Below are positions 15,588 to 24,343 of a stretch of DNA of 64,000 nucleotides, in pieces (positions within the stretch are counted from its first letter, which is position 1; every line of letters starts with the position of its first letter). A program made the position numbers and the translations under genes. The notes under the pieces were generated by a model that worked only from the letters and a program-made list of their open reading frames with translations, made no database searches and was not told the DNA's origin. The DNA lies in contig NZ_BMVK01000008.1 in the NCBI RefSeq assembly GCF_014650675.1, positions 248,001 through 312,000 of the forward strand, read 5' to 3'. The DNA comes from Streptomyces anulatus (GTDB lineage Bacteria; Actinomycetota; Actinomycetes; Streptomycetales; Streptomycetaceae).

Positions 15588-16684
15588 GCCGCCGCCACCT
15601 CCGCGGAGTCGTGGTTCTCGGTGTCGTGGCTCTCGGGGTCGCGACGCCCGGGGTCTTGGTGCTCGGCGGCGCGGTGCTCGACTTCGGGGGCCGTGCCGTG
15701 TCCCGTCAGGCGCAGGAACACGTCGTCCAGGCTCGGCCTCCGCAGCCCGATGTCCTCCACCGCGATCGCGTCGTCCTGGAGGCTCCGGGCCACCTCGGTG
15801 AGTGCGGCCACCCGGTCGGCGACCTGGGCGTGCACCCGGCGGGTGGCGGCGTCGGTGACGACGAGCCCGCCCCCGGCCACCCGGTCGACGGTCCTCGCCA
15901 CCGCGTCGAGGTCCCCCGCGTCGGCGGCCACCACCTCGATCCGGTCGCCGCCGACCCGGTTCTTCAGCGCGTCCGGGGTGTCGTCGGCGATGGCCCGCCC
16001 CCGGTCGATGACGGTGATGTGCGAGGCGAGTCTGTCCGCCTCGTCCAGGTACTGCGTGGTCAGCAGCACCGTCGTGCCGCCCGCCACCAGCGCCCGGACC
16101 GCGTCCCAGACCTCGCCCCGGCCGCGCGGGTCGAGCCCGGTCGTCGGCTCGTCCAGGAAGAGCACGTCGGGCTGGAGGATCATCGAGGAGGCGAGGTCGA
16201 GCCGTCGCCGCATGCCGCCGCTGTACTCCTTGGCGCCCTTGTCGGCGGCCTCGGTCAGGTCGAACCGGTCCAGCAGTTCCCCGGCGCGCTGCCGGGCCCG
16301 GCGGTTGCCGAGGTGGAAGAGCCGCCCGAACATCTCCAGGTTCTGCCGTCCGGTGAGGCCTTCGTCGACGGCCGCGTACTGGCCGGTGAGCCCGATCCGG
16401 CTCCGTACGCGGCGGGGTTCGCGCCCCACGTCGAGCCCGGCGACCTCCGCCCGGCCCGCGTCGTACCGCAGGAGCGTGGCGAGGACCCGCACGGCGGTGG
16501 TCTTGCCCGCCCCGTTCGGGCCGAGCAGGCCGTGGACGGTGCCGGGGCGGACGGCGAGATCGAATCCGTCGAGCGCCCGCTTCTCCGTCCCGCCCTTCCC
16601 CCGGCCCCGGTACCGCTTCACGACACCTTCGGCGAGCACCGCGTACCCGGACGCGGACCCCGACCCTGTTTTAGGCATGGGCAT
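15584..16684 (-). CDS. ABC transporter ATP-binding protein (DrrA-like)
   Basis: A 366-residue ATPase of the daunorubicin-resistance type. Walker A is GPNGAGKTT, the signature EYSGGMRRRLDLASSM, Walker B LFLDEPTTGLDPRGR, and the C-terminal domain with a helical regulatory part (RPSLDDVFLRLTG) is typical of DrrA. A His/Glu/Asp-rich tail of about 30 residues follows. The ATG at 16684 has GGGGG seven bases upstream; a second ATG two codons later is less well placed. Three TetR operators lie directly upstream. Confidence 0.93.
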   Translation of the reverse strand: MPMPKTGSGSASGYAVLAEGVVKRYRGRGKGGTEKRALDGFDLAVRPGTVHGLLGPNGAGKTTAVRVLATLLRYDAGRAEVAGLDVGREPRRVRSRIGLTGQYAAVDEGLTGRQNLEMFGRLFHLGNRRARQRAGELLDRFDLTEAADKGAKEYSGGMRRRLDLASSMILQPDVLFLDEPTTGLDPRGRGEVWDAVRALVAGGTTVLLTTQYLDEADRLASHITVIDRGRAIADDTPDALKNRVGGDRIEVVAADAGDLDAVARTVDRVAGGGLVVTDAATRRVHAQVADRVAALTEVARSLQDDAIAVEDIGLRRPSLDDVFLRLTGHGTAPEVEHRAAEHQDPGRRDPESHDTENHDSAEVAAA

Positions 16685-16723
16685 GGCGCAACCCCCTGTT
16701 CCTCGAACGACCGGAAGCTAACT

Positions 16724-16780
16724 GAGTACACCGTACCCCTGATTGGGTACAGCGTACTCCGATACGGGTACGGCGTACCC
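16724..16780. promoter_or_regulatory. Three TetR-type operators at 21-bp spacing
   Basis: Three 15-base near-palindromes, GAGTACACCGTACCC (16724), GGGTACAGCGTACTC (16745) and GGGTACGGCGTACCC (16766), start exactly 21 bases apart, two turns of the helix, so proteins bound to them would line up on one face. Consensus GGGTAC-N3-GTACCC. They fill the space between the DrrA-like gene and the TetR gene and overlap the region where both promoters must lie. Confidence 0.85.
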
Positions 16781-16810
16781 AACTCCATTCCCGAGCACTA
16801 CGCTGGCCCC

Positions 16811-17650
16811 ATGGCGAAAGACGGATCGACAGCGGCGACGGACGGCACGGCCACCGGGAGCGGCGACATCGCACGCAGCCTGGAACTCCTGTGGGGCACC
16901 GGGGACCGCCCCAGCCGCGGCCCCAAACCGGGCCTCACGCTGGACCGGATCGTCACCGCCGCCGTTGCCGTCGCGGACGCGGAGGGGCTGGCCGCCGTCT
17001 CCATGCGCCGGCTCTCCACCGAGCTGGGCACGGGCACGATGTCGCTCTACCGGTACGTGCCCGGCAAGGCCGAACTGCTGGACCTGATGCTCGACCGGGT
17101 GCTGGGCGAACCCCTGCCCTCCGGCACGGACCCCGTCGACGCTCCCGCGCCCCCCGCCGACTGGCGGGCGTCCATCGACGCCATGGCCCGTACCTACCTG
17201 GACAACCTGCGCCGCCACCCCTGGCTGCTGAAGATCAACCAGGCCCGTACGGTGCTCGGCCCCAGCGCCCTGCGCGGTCTGGAACTCTCCCTCACCGCGC
17301 TGCGGTCCATGGGGCTGCGCGACCCCGAGCTGATCAGCGTGATCATCACGGTCAACAGCTTCGTGGAGGGCCTCGCCCGCACCCGGGCCGACGCGGCGGA
17401 GGCGGTGCGGGAGACGGGGCTGAGCGACCAGGAGTTCTGGGACAACCAGAGCCCCTACCTGGAGCGGGCCATGCTCAGCGGCGCGTACCCGATGATGGCG
17501 AGCCTGTCGGAGGACACCTTCAGCGCCGAGTTCGATCACTTCGAGTTCGGGCTGCGACGGCTGATCGCCGGTTTCGAGGCCCTGGTCGAGGAGCGGACGA
17601 CGAAAAGGGCGACAGACGGGACAGCGGAGCGGACAGCGGCCCGGAAATGA
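16811..17650 (+). CDS. TetR/AcrR regulator with TetR_C_1-like domain
   Basis: A 279-residue regulator. The N-terminal helix-turn-helix is LTLDRIVTAAVAVADAEGLA then AVSMRRLSTELGTGTMSLYR; the C-terminal ligand domain (about residues 115-255) is of the TetR_C_1 type, often found with drug exporters. It is preceded by about 38 residues of flexible leader. TACGCT (16799-16804) six bases before the ATG and the lack of a ribosome-binding site indicate a leaderless message. It is the likely repressor of the DrrAB-like pump and of itself through the three 15-base operators. Confidence 0.93.
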   Translation: MAKDGSTAATDGTATGSGDIARSLELLWGTGDRPSRGPKPGLTLDRIVTAAVAVADAEGLAAVSMRRLSTELGTGTMSLYRYVPGKAELLDLMLDRVLGEPLPSGTDPVDAPAPPADWRASIDAMARTYLDNLRRHPWLLKINQARTVLGPSALRGLELSLTALRSMGLRDPELISVIITVNSFVEGLARTRADAAEAVRETGLSDQEFWDNQSPYLERAMLSGAYPMMASLSEDTFSAEFDHFEFGLRRLIAGFEALVEERTTKRATDGTAERTAARK

Positions 17651-17681
17651 CAGCACCCCCGGCCCGTGCCCCAATGGATAT

Positions 17682-18086
17682 ATGGACGCCAGCCGGGAGC
17701 TCGCTCCTTTCGTCAAGCAGTACGCCGTCCTGCTGAGCACCCATCGGCAGGACGGGACCCCCGTCGGCACACCGGTCAACATCGCCGTCGAGGGCGATCA
17801 CGCGTTCATCCGCACGTTCTCCTCCGCCTGGAAGGTGGAGCGGATGCGCAACCACCCGCAGGTGGAGATCGCCCCCTGCACGGTCCGGGGCAGCCCCACC
17901 GGACCGCAGATCAGGGCGCACGCACGCCTGCTGCGGCCGGGCACGAAGGAGAACACGCACGCGGCGCGGATGCTGTCGCGCAAGTACCCGGTCGTGCAGG
18001 GCGTGCTCGTCCCGCTCGCGCACCGGCTGAAGCGGGACCGGACCCTGCACTACGAGGTGTGGCCGGTGACGGACGACGACGTCTGA
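17682..18086 (+). CDS. PPOX-class F420-dependent oxidoreductase
   Basis: A 134-residue split-barrel flavin/deazaflavin enzyme of the TIGR03666/Rv2061 type. Typical blocks are AVLLSTHRQDGTPVGTPVNI, HAFIRTFSSAWKVERMRNHP and VEIAPCTVRGSPTGP. F420-dependent members of this group are limited to actinobacteria and related lineages and reduce unknown small molecules. It lies 31 bases after the TetR gene on the same strand and might be read through with it. The substrate is unknown. Confidence 0.9.
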   Translation: MDASRELAPFVKQYAVLLSTHRQDGTPVGTPVNIAVEGDHAFIRTFSSAWKVERMRNHPQVEIAPCTVRGSPTGPQIRAHARLLRPGTKENTHAARMLSRKYPVVQGVLVPLAHRLKRDRTLHYEVWPVTDDDV

Positions 18087-18126
18087 GCCCGAGCCGGCGC
18101 GAGCGCACCGGCCGCGGCGAGCTCCG

Positions 18127-19161
18127 CTACTTACGCCGCCGCTTCAGCGCCAGCCAGAGGGCCGCGACCCCGACGAGGACGGCGGCCCCGAGGGCCGCGT
18201 TGCCGCTGCCGCCCTCACCCGTGCCGCCGGCGCTCCCCTGATCACCGCCCTTCGAAGGGGCCCCGGACCCTTCGCCGGACCCGGACCCGGAACCGCCCCC
18301 CGGCCCGCCCTCCGTCTCCACGCGGACGACATCGCTGCGGGCCCCCTCGGAGCCGAACATCAGGGCCGAGCCGTCCGCCGTGTACGTCACCGACTCCGCC
18401 TGCCGCTGGAACGGGGCGGCCACCGACCGGTCCTCACCGAGGCGGCCGTCCTCGAAGGCGTACTCGCGGGCGCTGAAGTACGAGCGCAGCACCAGCCGGG
18501 TCCCGTCGGGTGAGAACGCCCCGTCCGTGACCCACGGCACCTCGCCGACCCGCCGGAACACGTTCGCGGAGCCGGCGGTGAGCTTCGCGGGTCCTTCGTA
18601 GAGGCCGCCGCCGTCCTCGTTCTTGGAGGCGATGTAGACGCGGCCGGTCTTCGGGTGGACCATCAGCGCCTCGGCGTTGCGGGCCCCGTCGGCGTACGTC
18701 ACGTCGTACTGGACGGCCGTGACGGTGGCGTCGCGCAGGGTCTTCGGCTCGGGGAAGCGGTAGATCCAGACGTGGTCCCAGGTGCCGTCGAGGTTGTCGC
18801 CGATGTCACCGACGTACAGATCGCCGTCCGGCCCGATCGAGATGCCCTCGACGTCCCTCGGCTCGCCCACACCCCGCATGGTGATGGTCGCGAGGGTCTT
18901 CCCGGTGCGGGAGTCGACGGCGTAGACGTAGGGGCCGTCGTCGCTGTCGTTGTGCGTCCAGTAGACGCCGGGGTGCGCGCGGCTGGCGGCGAGGCCGCTG
19001 GACTCCGTGATGCGGGGGTCCTCGATCGTGAAGTCACGGTCGGGCCGCCCGTCGTCGGCCACGGCCGGACCGGCCCCGGCGAACAGCGGAACGGCGACGG
19101 CGAGAGCGGCGGCGAGTGTGGCGGCGGCGCGGCCCGCCGGGCCGGTCGGATACGAGGGCAT
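18127..19161 (-). CDS. Secreted beta-propeller protein with C-terminal membrane anchor
   Basis: A 344-residue exported protein. The signal peptide occupies residues 1-35 (ATLAAALAVAVPLFAGAGPA then VADD). Residues about 45-270 form a WD40/NHL-like propeller with repeats such as GISIGPDGDLYVGDIGDNLD and GAFSPDGTRLVLRSYFS. A Gly/Ser-rich stalk and a final membrane helix plus KRRRK end anchor it outside the cell. Function unknown; similar proteins are annotated only as hypothetical. The ATG at 19161 is six bases after a GACACT hexamer. It is divergent from the SGNH hydrolase gene, 58 bases apart. Confidence 0.82.
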   Translation of the reverse strand: MPSYPTGPAGRAAATLAAALAVAVPLFAGAGPAVADDGRPDRDFTIEDPRITESSGLAASRAHPGVYWTHNDSDDGPYVYAVDSRTGKTLATITMRGVGEPRDVEGISIGPDGDLYVGDIGDNLDGTWDHVWIYRFPEPKTLRDATVTAVQYDVTYADGARNAEALMVHPKTGRVYIASKNEDGGGLYEGPAKLTAGSANVFRRVGEVPWVTDGAFSPDGTRLVLRSYFSAREYAFEDGRLGEDRSVAAPFQRQAESVTYTADGSALMFGSEGARSDVVRVETEGGPGGGSGSGSGEGSGAPSKGGDQGSAGGTGEGGSGNAALGAAVLVGVAALWLALKRRRK

Positions 19162-19219
19162 GACCCAAGTGTCCATCGTCACGTCGCAGGCCGGAGCCGT
19201 GATCGGCCATGATGACGCC

Positions 19220-19921
19220 ATGCGTTTTCTCCCGGTCGGCGATTCCATGACCATCGGCGCCACCGGCGACTTCACCTGGCGCTACCGCCTGTGGCAGCAC
19301 CTGGAGGCGTGCGGCCTCCCGTACGAGATCGTCGGCCCGCGCACGACGCTGTACGACATCGGGGCGAACGCCCCGCTCTCCCACGCGTACGCCGACCCGT
19401 CGTTCCCGCCCGCCGCCCGCCGGCATCTGTCCGGCTGGGGCGAGGGCTGGCTGCACATGGCCCCGGTGATCGCGGACGCGGTGCGCGAGGCGGAGGCGGA
19501 CGTCCTGCTGGTCTCGCTCGGCCTGATAGACCTCGGGTTCTACACGGACGCCGAGCAGACGGCGGCCAACGCCCGCGCGTTCGTCACGGCGGCCCGCACC
19601 GCGAACCCGCACCTGCGCATGGTGCTGCTCCCGGTGATACCGAACGTCCGGGCCGTGACGGACGCCCCCTTCGCCGCCTCCTGCGACCGCTTCAACGAAC
19701 TGCTCGCCAAGGCCGTGGCCGACCTCGACGAACCGTCCTCACCGCTCCTGCTGGCCTCGCACCCCACGGCGTACGACATCCGCACGGACACCTACGACGG
19801 CACGCACCCCGGCCCGACGGGCGAGCACAAACTCGCCGCCGCCTTCGCCGACGCGATGCACCAGGCGTGGGGGCTGGGCGAGCCGTACGCCGAGCGGCAC
19901 GCGCAGGCACAGCCCGCCTGA
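19220..19921 (+). CDS. SGNH/GDSL hydrolase
   Basis: A 233-residue SGNH-fold esterase/lipase-like protein. Block I is FLPVGDSMTIGATGDFTWRY with the Ser nucleophile in GDSM; the later Gly and the VLLVSLGLIDLGFYTDA block take the Gly/Asn positions, though the expected Asn of block III is replaced (SLGLID rather than GxND). Block V TYDGTHPGPTGEHKLAAAFA gives Asp and His. No signal peptide, so it is cytosolic. Substrate unknown. It ends 22 bases before the convergent TetR gene. Confidence 0.87.
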   Translation: MRFLPVGDSMTIGATGDFTWRYRLWQHLEACGLPYEIVGPRTTLYDIGANAPLSHAYADPSFPPAARRHLSGWGEGWLHMAPVIADAVREAEADVLLVSLGLIDLGFYTDAEQTAANARAFVTAARTANPHLRMVLLPVIPNVRAVTDAPFAASCDRFNELLAKAVADLDEPSSPLLLASHPTAYDIRTDTYDGTHPGPTGEHKLAAAFADAMHQAWGLGEPYAERHAQAQPA

Positions 19922-19943
19922 CTCCCGCGCTGCGCCGCCCCCC

Positions 19944-20585
19944 TCACCCGCTCCGCTGCGCCCCCAGCATCGACAGCGCCAGCTGGGTCAGTTCCCCCGA
20001 CACCTCCCCGGGCTGGGCCCGGCGGCTGCGGCGGGTGTGGTGGGCCATCAGCTCGTGGACCGTGCCGACCATCACCATCACGTCGACCCGGTGGTCCCGG
20101 TCCTCCGCCTCGCCGCGCTCCACCGCCCGTTCGGCCTCCCCGGTCAGGAACTCCGTCCACAGGGCCCGCCAGAGCTTGCAGTGCTCGTCCACCACTGCGC
20201 TCACGCCCAGCACCTCGACGAACGTCACCCGGGCCTCGCGCGGGTCGCTGGTGACGGACTCCACGTACGCGTCGAAGAGCAGCTGGACCCGCTCCCCGAT
20301 CGAGCGATCCTCGATGCCGTCGACCAGGAGTGCGTTCTCCGCCGCCCGCAGCCCGGTCGTCGTGACCCGGTTGTGGAGGGCGATGAGCAGCCCCTCCCGG
20401 GAGCCGTACTCCTGACGCAGCACCTCGACCGGCACACCGGCCGCCGCGCACACATCGTGCTCGGCGGTGGCCCGGTATCCGTTGATGCCGTACAACTCCC
20501 TGGCCGCTTCCAGAAGTTGTTCACGCGCCTGCGTGCGCGCGGCATCCCCGGGCCCGGCCCGCTGAACCGTCCAGCTCTCCGCCAC
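19944..20585 (-). CDS. TetR/AcrR-family regulator
   Basis: A 213-residue TetR protein. The helix-turn-helix runs through REQLLEAARELYGINGYRAT and HDVCAAAGVPVEVLRQEYGS. The GTG at 20585 has GGAGG four bases upstream; the longer open frame is Pro/Arg-rich and not credible. The C-terminal domain is helical and unlike any ligand domain I can name. The gene is divergent from a membrane protein gene, and a TTGAACGCGTTCAA palindrome close to that gene is a candidate target. Confidence 0.88.
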   Translation of the reverse strand: MAESWTVQRAGPGDAARTQAREQLLEAARELYGINGYRATAEHDVCAAAGVPVEVLRQEYGSREGLLIALHNRVTTTGLRAAENALLVDGIEDRSIGERVQLLFDAYVESVTSDPREARVTFVEVLGVSAVVDEHCKLWRALWTEFLTGEAERAVERGEAEDRDHRVDVMVMVGTVHELMAHHTRRSRRAQPGEVSGELTQLALSMLGAQRSG

Positions 20586-20934
20586 CGGTCCTCCTTGAGC
20601 GCAAGGTGCGGGAGAGGAGCCTGCGCGCCTCTGCACGAACCGCCGCCCCATTGTGCTCGCCCCACCGCCGTCCGGACGGTCTCGCCACACCCATACGGGG
20701 GAATACCCGCACGCGGAAACGCTTCTTCTTTGCGCGCCCCGGATGCGCCCCAAACTCACCCCGCACTCGCCCGGGGCCCACCCCGCGAGAGCGCCGCCAC
20801 AGTGCGGTCGCAGTGCGGCCGGAGCAGCCCGGACCCTGCCTTGAACGCGTTCAAACAGCTCTGACACGATGGCCGCAGCTGCCGCCCCGATGCGGGCGTG
20901 CCGCGTACATCACCGTGCGCGAGGGGGACTGAAC
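20586..20934. promoter_or_regulatory. Intergenic region with a perfect 14-bp palindrome
   Basis: A 349-base region between a TetR gene and a divergent membrane protein gene. At 20841-20854 it holds TTGAACGCGTTCAA, a perfect palindrome 80 bases before the membrane protein start, a plausible TetR-type operator. An AT-richer patch with CTTCTTCTTTGC at about 20721-20735 may be part of a promoter. I see no gene here; short open frames are Arg/Pro-rich. Confidence 0.55.
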
Positions 20935-21813
20935 GTGAAGAAGAAGCGGCTCTACGGGCTGTCACTGCTGCTCTCGATCCTGACCCTGCTCATCGAAGGG
21001 GTCATCGCGCTCATCGTGGCCGTTGTGTACGGCTTCACGCAGGAGTCGCCCAACGCGGGCGGCGGTTCGGCGTTGTTCATCTTCTTCTTGCCCGTGCTCG
21101 CCGTGTTCGGGATCGCGGTCGCGGGCACGCTGTCCGCGGTCATCGTCTTCCCGACCGCCTGGCTGAGCGACGTGCTGGGACGCCGGTTCGGCGGGCGTGA
21201 GGCGTGGTGGTGGGTACCGGTGGTGGCGTCGGTCGTCTCCTTCGTGCCCGCCGTCGCCCTCTCCGGCGGTGGGGGACCTGCCGGCATCGCGGTGGCGTGG
21301 CTGCTGACGACGGCCGCGCTCACCGTTCCGGCGCTGCTCTGGAGGTCGCGCCGGGAACGGATCTTCGGGCCGGTGATGCTGTGGGGGCTGGTCGCCGTGG
21401 TCCTCACCGCCGTCGTCGGCGGCGTCGGCCTGGCGACGGGGGTGTTTCCCGAGTACCGTCCGCCGGCGGTCACCTCGGCGGACATCGTCGGGCGCTGGTC
21501 AGACGGGCACGGCGGGACGCTCACCTTCACGGCGGACGGCCGGGTCAGCGCCGTCGGAGTCGACGATGCCGATACCGATACCGGTACGGATGCCGATGAC
21601 GGCGAACTCGACTCGTGCACGGGACAGGGCACCTGGACGTACGAACCCGGCAGCGGCACGTGGTCCCAGGCGGTGGACGTCACCGTCGACCTGTGCACGT
21701 TCGACTACTGGAACGTCGGCGGCACGGAGAGCCGGCCCGTCCTCTACCAGTACATCGGCGACCCGGACTCCGGGAACCTGTACCGGCTGACGAGGACCTC
21801 CGACGGTTCATGA
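20935..21813 (+). CDS. Membrane protein with extracellular C-terminal beta domain
   Basis: A 292-residue protein of unknown function. Five hydrophobic segments occupy about residues 5-30, 42-70, 88-105, 112-130 and 140-162. After residue 165 comes an exported region of about 125 residues (SADIVGRWSDGHGGTLTFTA onward) with two Cys pairs, resembling a lipocalin-like or calycin-type beta structure. An acidic repeat DADTDTGTDADD lies in the middle of it. The GTG at 20935 has GAGGGGG seven bases upstream. The divergent TetR gene may control it. Confidence 0.8.
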   Translation: MKKKRLYGLSLLLSILTLLIEGVIALIVAVVYGFTQESPNAGGGSALFIFFLPVLAVFGIAVAGTLSAVIVFPTAWLSDVLGRRFGGREAWWWVPVVASVVSFVPAVALSGGGGPAGIAVAWLLTTAALTVPALLWRSRRERIFGPVMLWGLVAVVLTAVVGGVGLATGVFPEYRPPAVTSADIVGRWSDGHGGTLTFTADGRVSAVGVDDADTDTGTDADDGELDSCTGQGTWTYEPGSGTWSQAVDVTVDLCTFDYWNVGGTESRPVLYQYIGDPDSGNLYRLTRTSDGS

Positions 21814-21894
21814 CGGGGAGACCGCGGCCGACGGGAGACCGGGGCCGACGGGGAGCCGCAAGCAGCCCCGCCGGCCACGGCCCCGGCCCCCGGC

Positions 21895-24201
21895 TCAGCC
21901 CTTGACCGTGAACTCCCCCCGCAGCAGCGCCTCGTCCCGGGACGACGGGCCCACCAGCAGCTCGAAGCGGCCCGGCTCCACGACGCGGCGGCCCTCCGCG
22001 TCCACGAGGGTGCACTCGGCCGCCGGGAGTTCGAAGAGGATCTCGTGCGACTCCCCGGGGGCCAGCGCCACCTGCCGGTAGGCCTTCAGCTCCTTCTCCG
22101 CCCAGGTCACCGACGTCACCGTGTCGCTCACGTACACCTGCACCGTCTCCAGCGCGGGCCGCGTCCCCGTGTTGGTCACCGTGACCCGGGCCCGTACGGT
22201 CTCCGACTCGTCGACCACCGACGTCAGCACCTCCAGGTCCGTGTAGTCGACCGTCGTGTAGCTCAGCCCCTCGCCGAACGCGAACGCCGGGCGCTGGGTG
22301 AGGTCCGCGTAGCGCGAACCGTGCTGGCCGCGCACCTGGTTGTAGTACGTCGGCTGCTGGCCCGCGTGCCGGGCGAAGGACAGCGGCAGCCGGCCGGTCG
22401 GCTCGATCAGGCCGAGCAGCAGCTCCGCGACCGCCCGGCCGCCGAGCATCCCCGGGTTGGCCGCGTACACGATCGCCGCCGCTCCGAGCGCGGAGGGCGG
22501 CAGCACCAGCGGCTTGGAGCTGATCACGACGACGGCGAACGGCTTGCCCGTCGCCGCCAGCGCGTCCAGCAACGCCACCTGGTCGCCCACGAGTTCGAGC
22601 GTCGCGGTGGACTTGCCCTCGCCGATCAGCTCGATCCGGTCGCCGACGACGGCGACCACGTGGTCGGCGGCTTCGGCTGCGGCGACCGCGTCCGCGATCA
22701 GCGAGGCGTCGGGAGCCGCCGGGACGACGACCTCCGGGCGGGGCTGCCCGTCCGGGAAGAACGCGCCCTCCGGGTCCGGGCCCACGTCGAGGATGCGGGC
22801 TCCGGGCGCGTACGAGACGGTCCAGTCGGCGGGCACATGGTCGCGGAAGCCGTCGAGGACCGTACGGATCATGGTGCGCGGCTGGCCCTCCGGCAGCCAG
22901 TCGGCCTGGCCCGAGGACCCCGCCCAGTCGCCCAACTGGGTCTGCGCGTCGTCCGCGTTGGGGCCGATGACCGCCACCGTACGGGGACCGCCGGAGGCGA
23001 GGGGCCTGCCGCGGCGCTCCTCGTCCGCCGCCAGGCCGCCCGCGAACGGCAGCGTGCCGTCGTTGGTCAGCAGGACGAGCGAGCGGCGGGCCGCCTCCAG
23101 GTTCAGCACGGCGTGCGCCCCGCTGCCGATGACCTCGGCCTGCCGGGCCGCGTCGGGGTGGCGCGGGTTCTCGAAGAGGCCCAGCTCGAACTTGAGCGTC
23201 AGGATGCGGCGTACGGCGGCGTCGATCTCGGACTCCGTCAACGCACCCTGCGCCACCGCCTCCTGGGCGCCCGCGAAGAAGTTCGACGTGGTCATCACCA
23301 TGTCGTTGCCCGCGCGGACCGCCGCCGCCGACGCCTGCGCGTAGTCGGCGTAGACCTTCTGCTCCCACACCATGCGGCCGACGTTGTCCCAGTCGGTGAC
23401 CAGGGTCCCGGTGTAGCCCCACTCGCCGCGCAGCACCTCGTTGAGCAGCCAGTTGTTCACGGTGATCGGCACGCCGTCCATCGACTGGTAGCCGAGCATG
23501 AACGTGCGGCAGCCCTCCTTGGCGACCCGCTCGAACGGCGGCAGGAACCAGGAGCGCAGCTTGCGCCGCGAGATGTCCGCCTCGCTGGCGTCCCGGCCGC
23601 CCTGGGTCTCGGAGTACCCGGCGAAGTGCTTGGCGCAGGCCAGGATCGCGGTCGGGTCGTCGAGGCCGTCGCCCTGGTAGCCGCGCACCATCGCGGAGGC
23701 CAGCTCGCCGATCAGGAACGGGTCCTCGCCGAACGTCTCGCTCACCCGGCCCCACCGCAGGTCCCGGGTGATGCAGAGCACCGGCGAGAACGTCCAGTGC
23801 ACCCCGGTCGCCGCGACCTCGACCGCCGTCGCCCGTGCGATCCGCTCCACCAGCTCCGGGTCCCAGGTGGCGGCCATCCCGAGCTGCGTCGGGTAGATCG
23901 TGGCCCCCTCCCAGAAGGAGTGCCCGTGGATGCAGTCCTCCGCGACGAGCAGCGGGATGCGCAGCCGGGTCTTCCCGGTGAGCACGGCGGCCTCGCCCAC
24001 CCGTTCCGGCGAGGCGTGCAGGATCGAGCCCGCGTGCAGGTCCTCGACGAGGTGCCGCACTCCCTCCTTGGCGTTGAGCTGAAGCATCTGGCCGACCTTC
24101 TCGGGCAGCGTCATGCGCCCCAGGAGGTCGGCGACCCGCTCCGCGACGGGCAGCGCGGGGTCGAGGTACGGCGGCTGGAGGCCCACAGGAGTTCCTTTCA
24201 C
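21895..24201 (-). CDS. Glycoside hydrolase family 3 (beta-glucosidase/beta-xylosidase type)
   Basis: A 768-residue GH3 enzyme with the full three-domain layout: N-terminal TIM barrel (about 1-330), alpha/beta sandwich (about 345-590) and C-terminal fibronectin III-like domain (about 640-765). The nucleophile is the Asp in GTLVTDWDNVGRM; the substrate-binding KHFAGYSETQGGRDASE region is intact. There is no signal peptide, so it acts on imported oligosaccharides. Two starts are credible: GTG at 24201 (GGAG seven bases upstream) and GTG at 24186 (AAAGGA six bases upstream). It is divergent from a TetR gene that probably controls it. Confidence 0.93.
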   Translation of the reverse strand: MKGTPVGLQPPYLDPALPVAERVADLLGRMTLPEKVGQMLQLNAKEGVRHLVEDLHAGSILHASPERVGEAAVLTGKTRLRIPLLVAEDCIHGHSFWEGATIYPTQLGMAATWDPELVERIARATAVEVAATGVHWTFSPVLCITRDLRWGRVSETFGEDPFLIGELASAMVRGYQGDGLDDPTAILACAKHFAGYSETQGGRDASEADISRRKLRSWFLPPFERVAKEGCRTFMLGYQSMDGVPITVNNWLLNEVLRGEWGYTGTLVTDWDNVGRMVWEQKVYADYAQASAAAVRAGNDMVMTTSNFFAGAQEAVAQGALTESEIDAAVRRILTLKFELGLFENPRHPDAARQAEVIGSGAHAVLNLEAARRSLVLLTNDGTLPFAGGLAADEERRGRPLASGGPRTVAVIGPNADDAQTQLGDWAGSSGQADWLPEGQPRTMIRTVLDGFRDHVPADWTVSYAPGARILDVGPDPEGAFFPDGQPRPEVVVPAAPDASLIADAVAAAEAADHVVAVVGDRIELIGEGKSTATLELVGDQVALLDALAATGKPFAVVVISSKPLVLPPSALGAAAIVYAANPGMLGGRAVAELLLGLIEPTGRLPLSFARHAGQQPTYYNQVRGQHGSRYADLTQRPAFAFGEGLSYTTVDYTDLEVLTSVVDESETVRARVTVTNTGTRPALETVQVYVSDTVTSVTWAEKELKAYRQVALAPGESHEILFELPAAECTLVDAEGRRVVEPGRFELLVGPSSRDEALLRGEFTVKG

Positions 24202-24225
24202 GAAAGCACTCCGCAGTACCGTACG

Positions 24226-24255
24226 CTCAATCCCGACCGCTTGGTAAGTATTGAG
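24226..24255. promoter_or_regulatory. Putative operator upstream of the GH3 gene
   Basis: CTCAAT (24226-24231) and ATTGAG (24250-24255) form an inverted repeat around CCGACCGCTTGGTAAGT, which itself contains ACC-GCTT-GGT. The site lies 25 bases before the glycosidase start and 89 bases before the divergent TetR gene. Symmetry is partial, so this is a candidate only. Confidence 0.4.
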
Positions 24256-24343
24256 GGATCCGGGATTCGGTCCCTGTGAGAATCTGGGCCGGAGCGGCGG
24301 TGCGAGAGAGGTGTCCGATTCCGATGACAGCGGGTGATGGCGC

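Noticed and set aside
22045..24279. 744-codon plus-strand open frame opposite the GH3 gene
   Set aside because: Arg/Gly/Val-rich composition typical of an antisense frame in GC-rich DNA; the GH3 frame has all family motifs.
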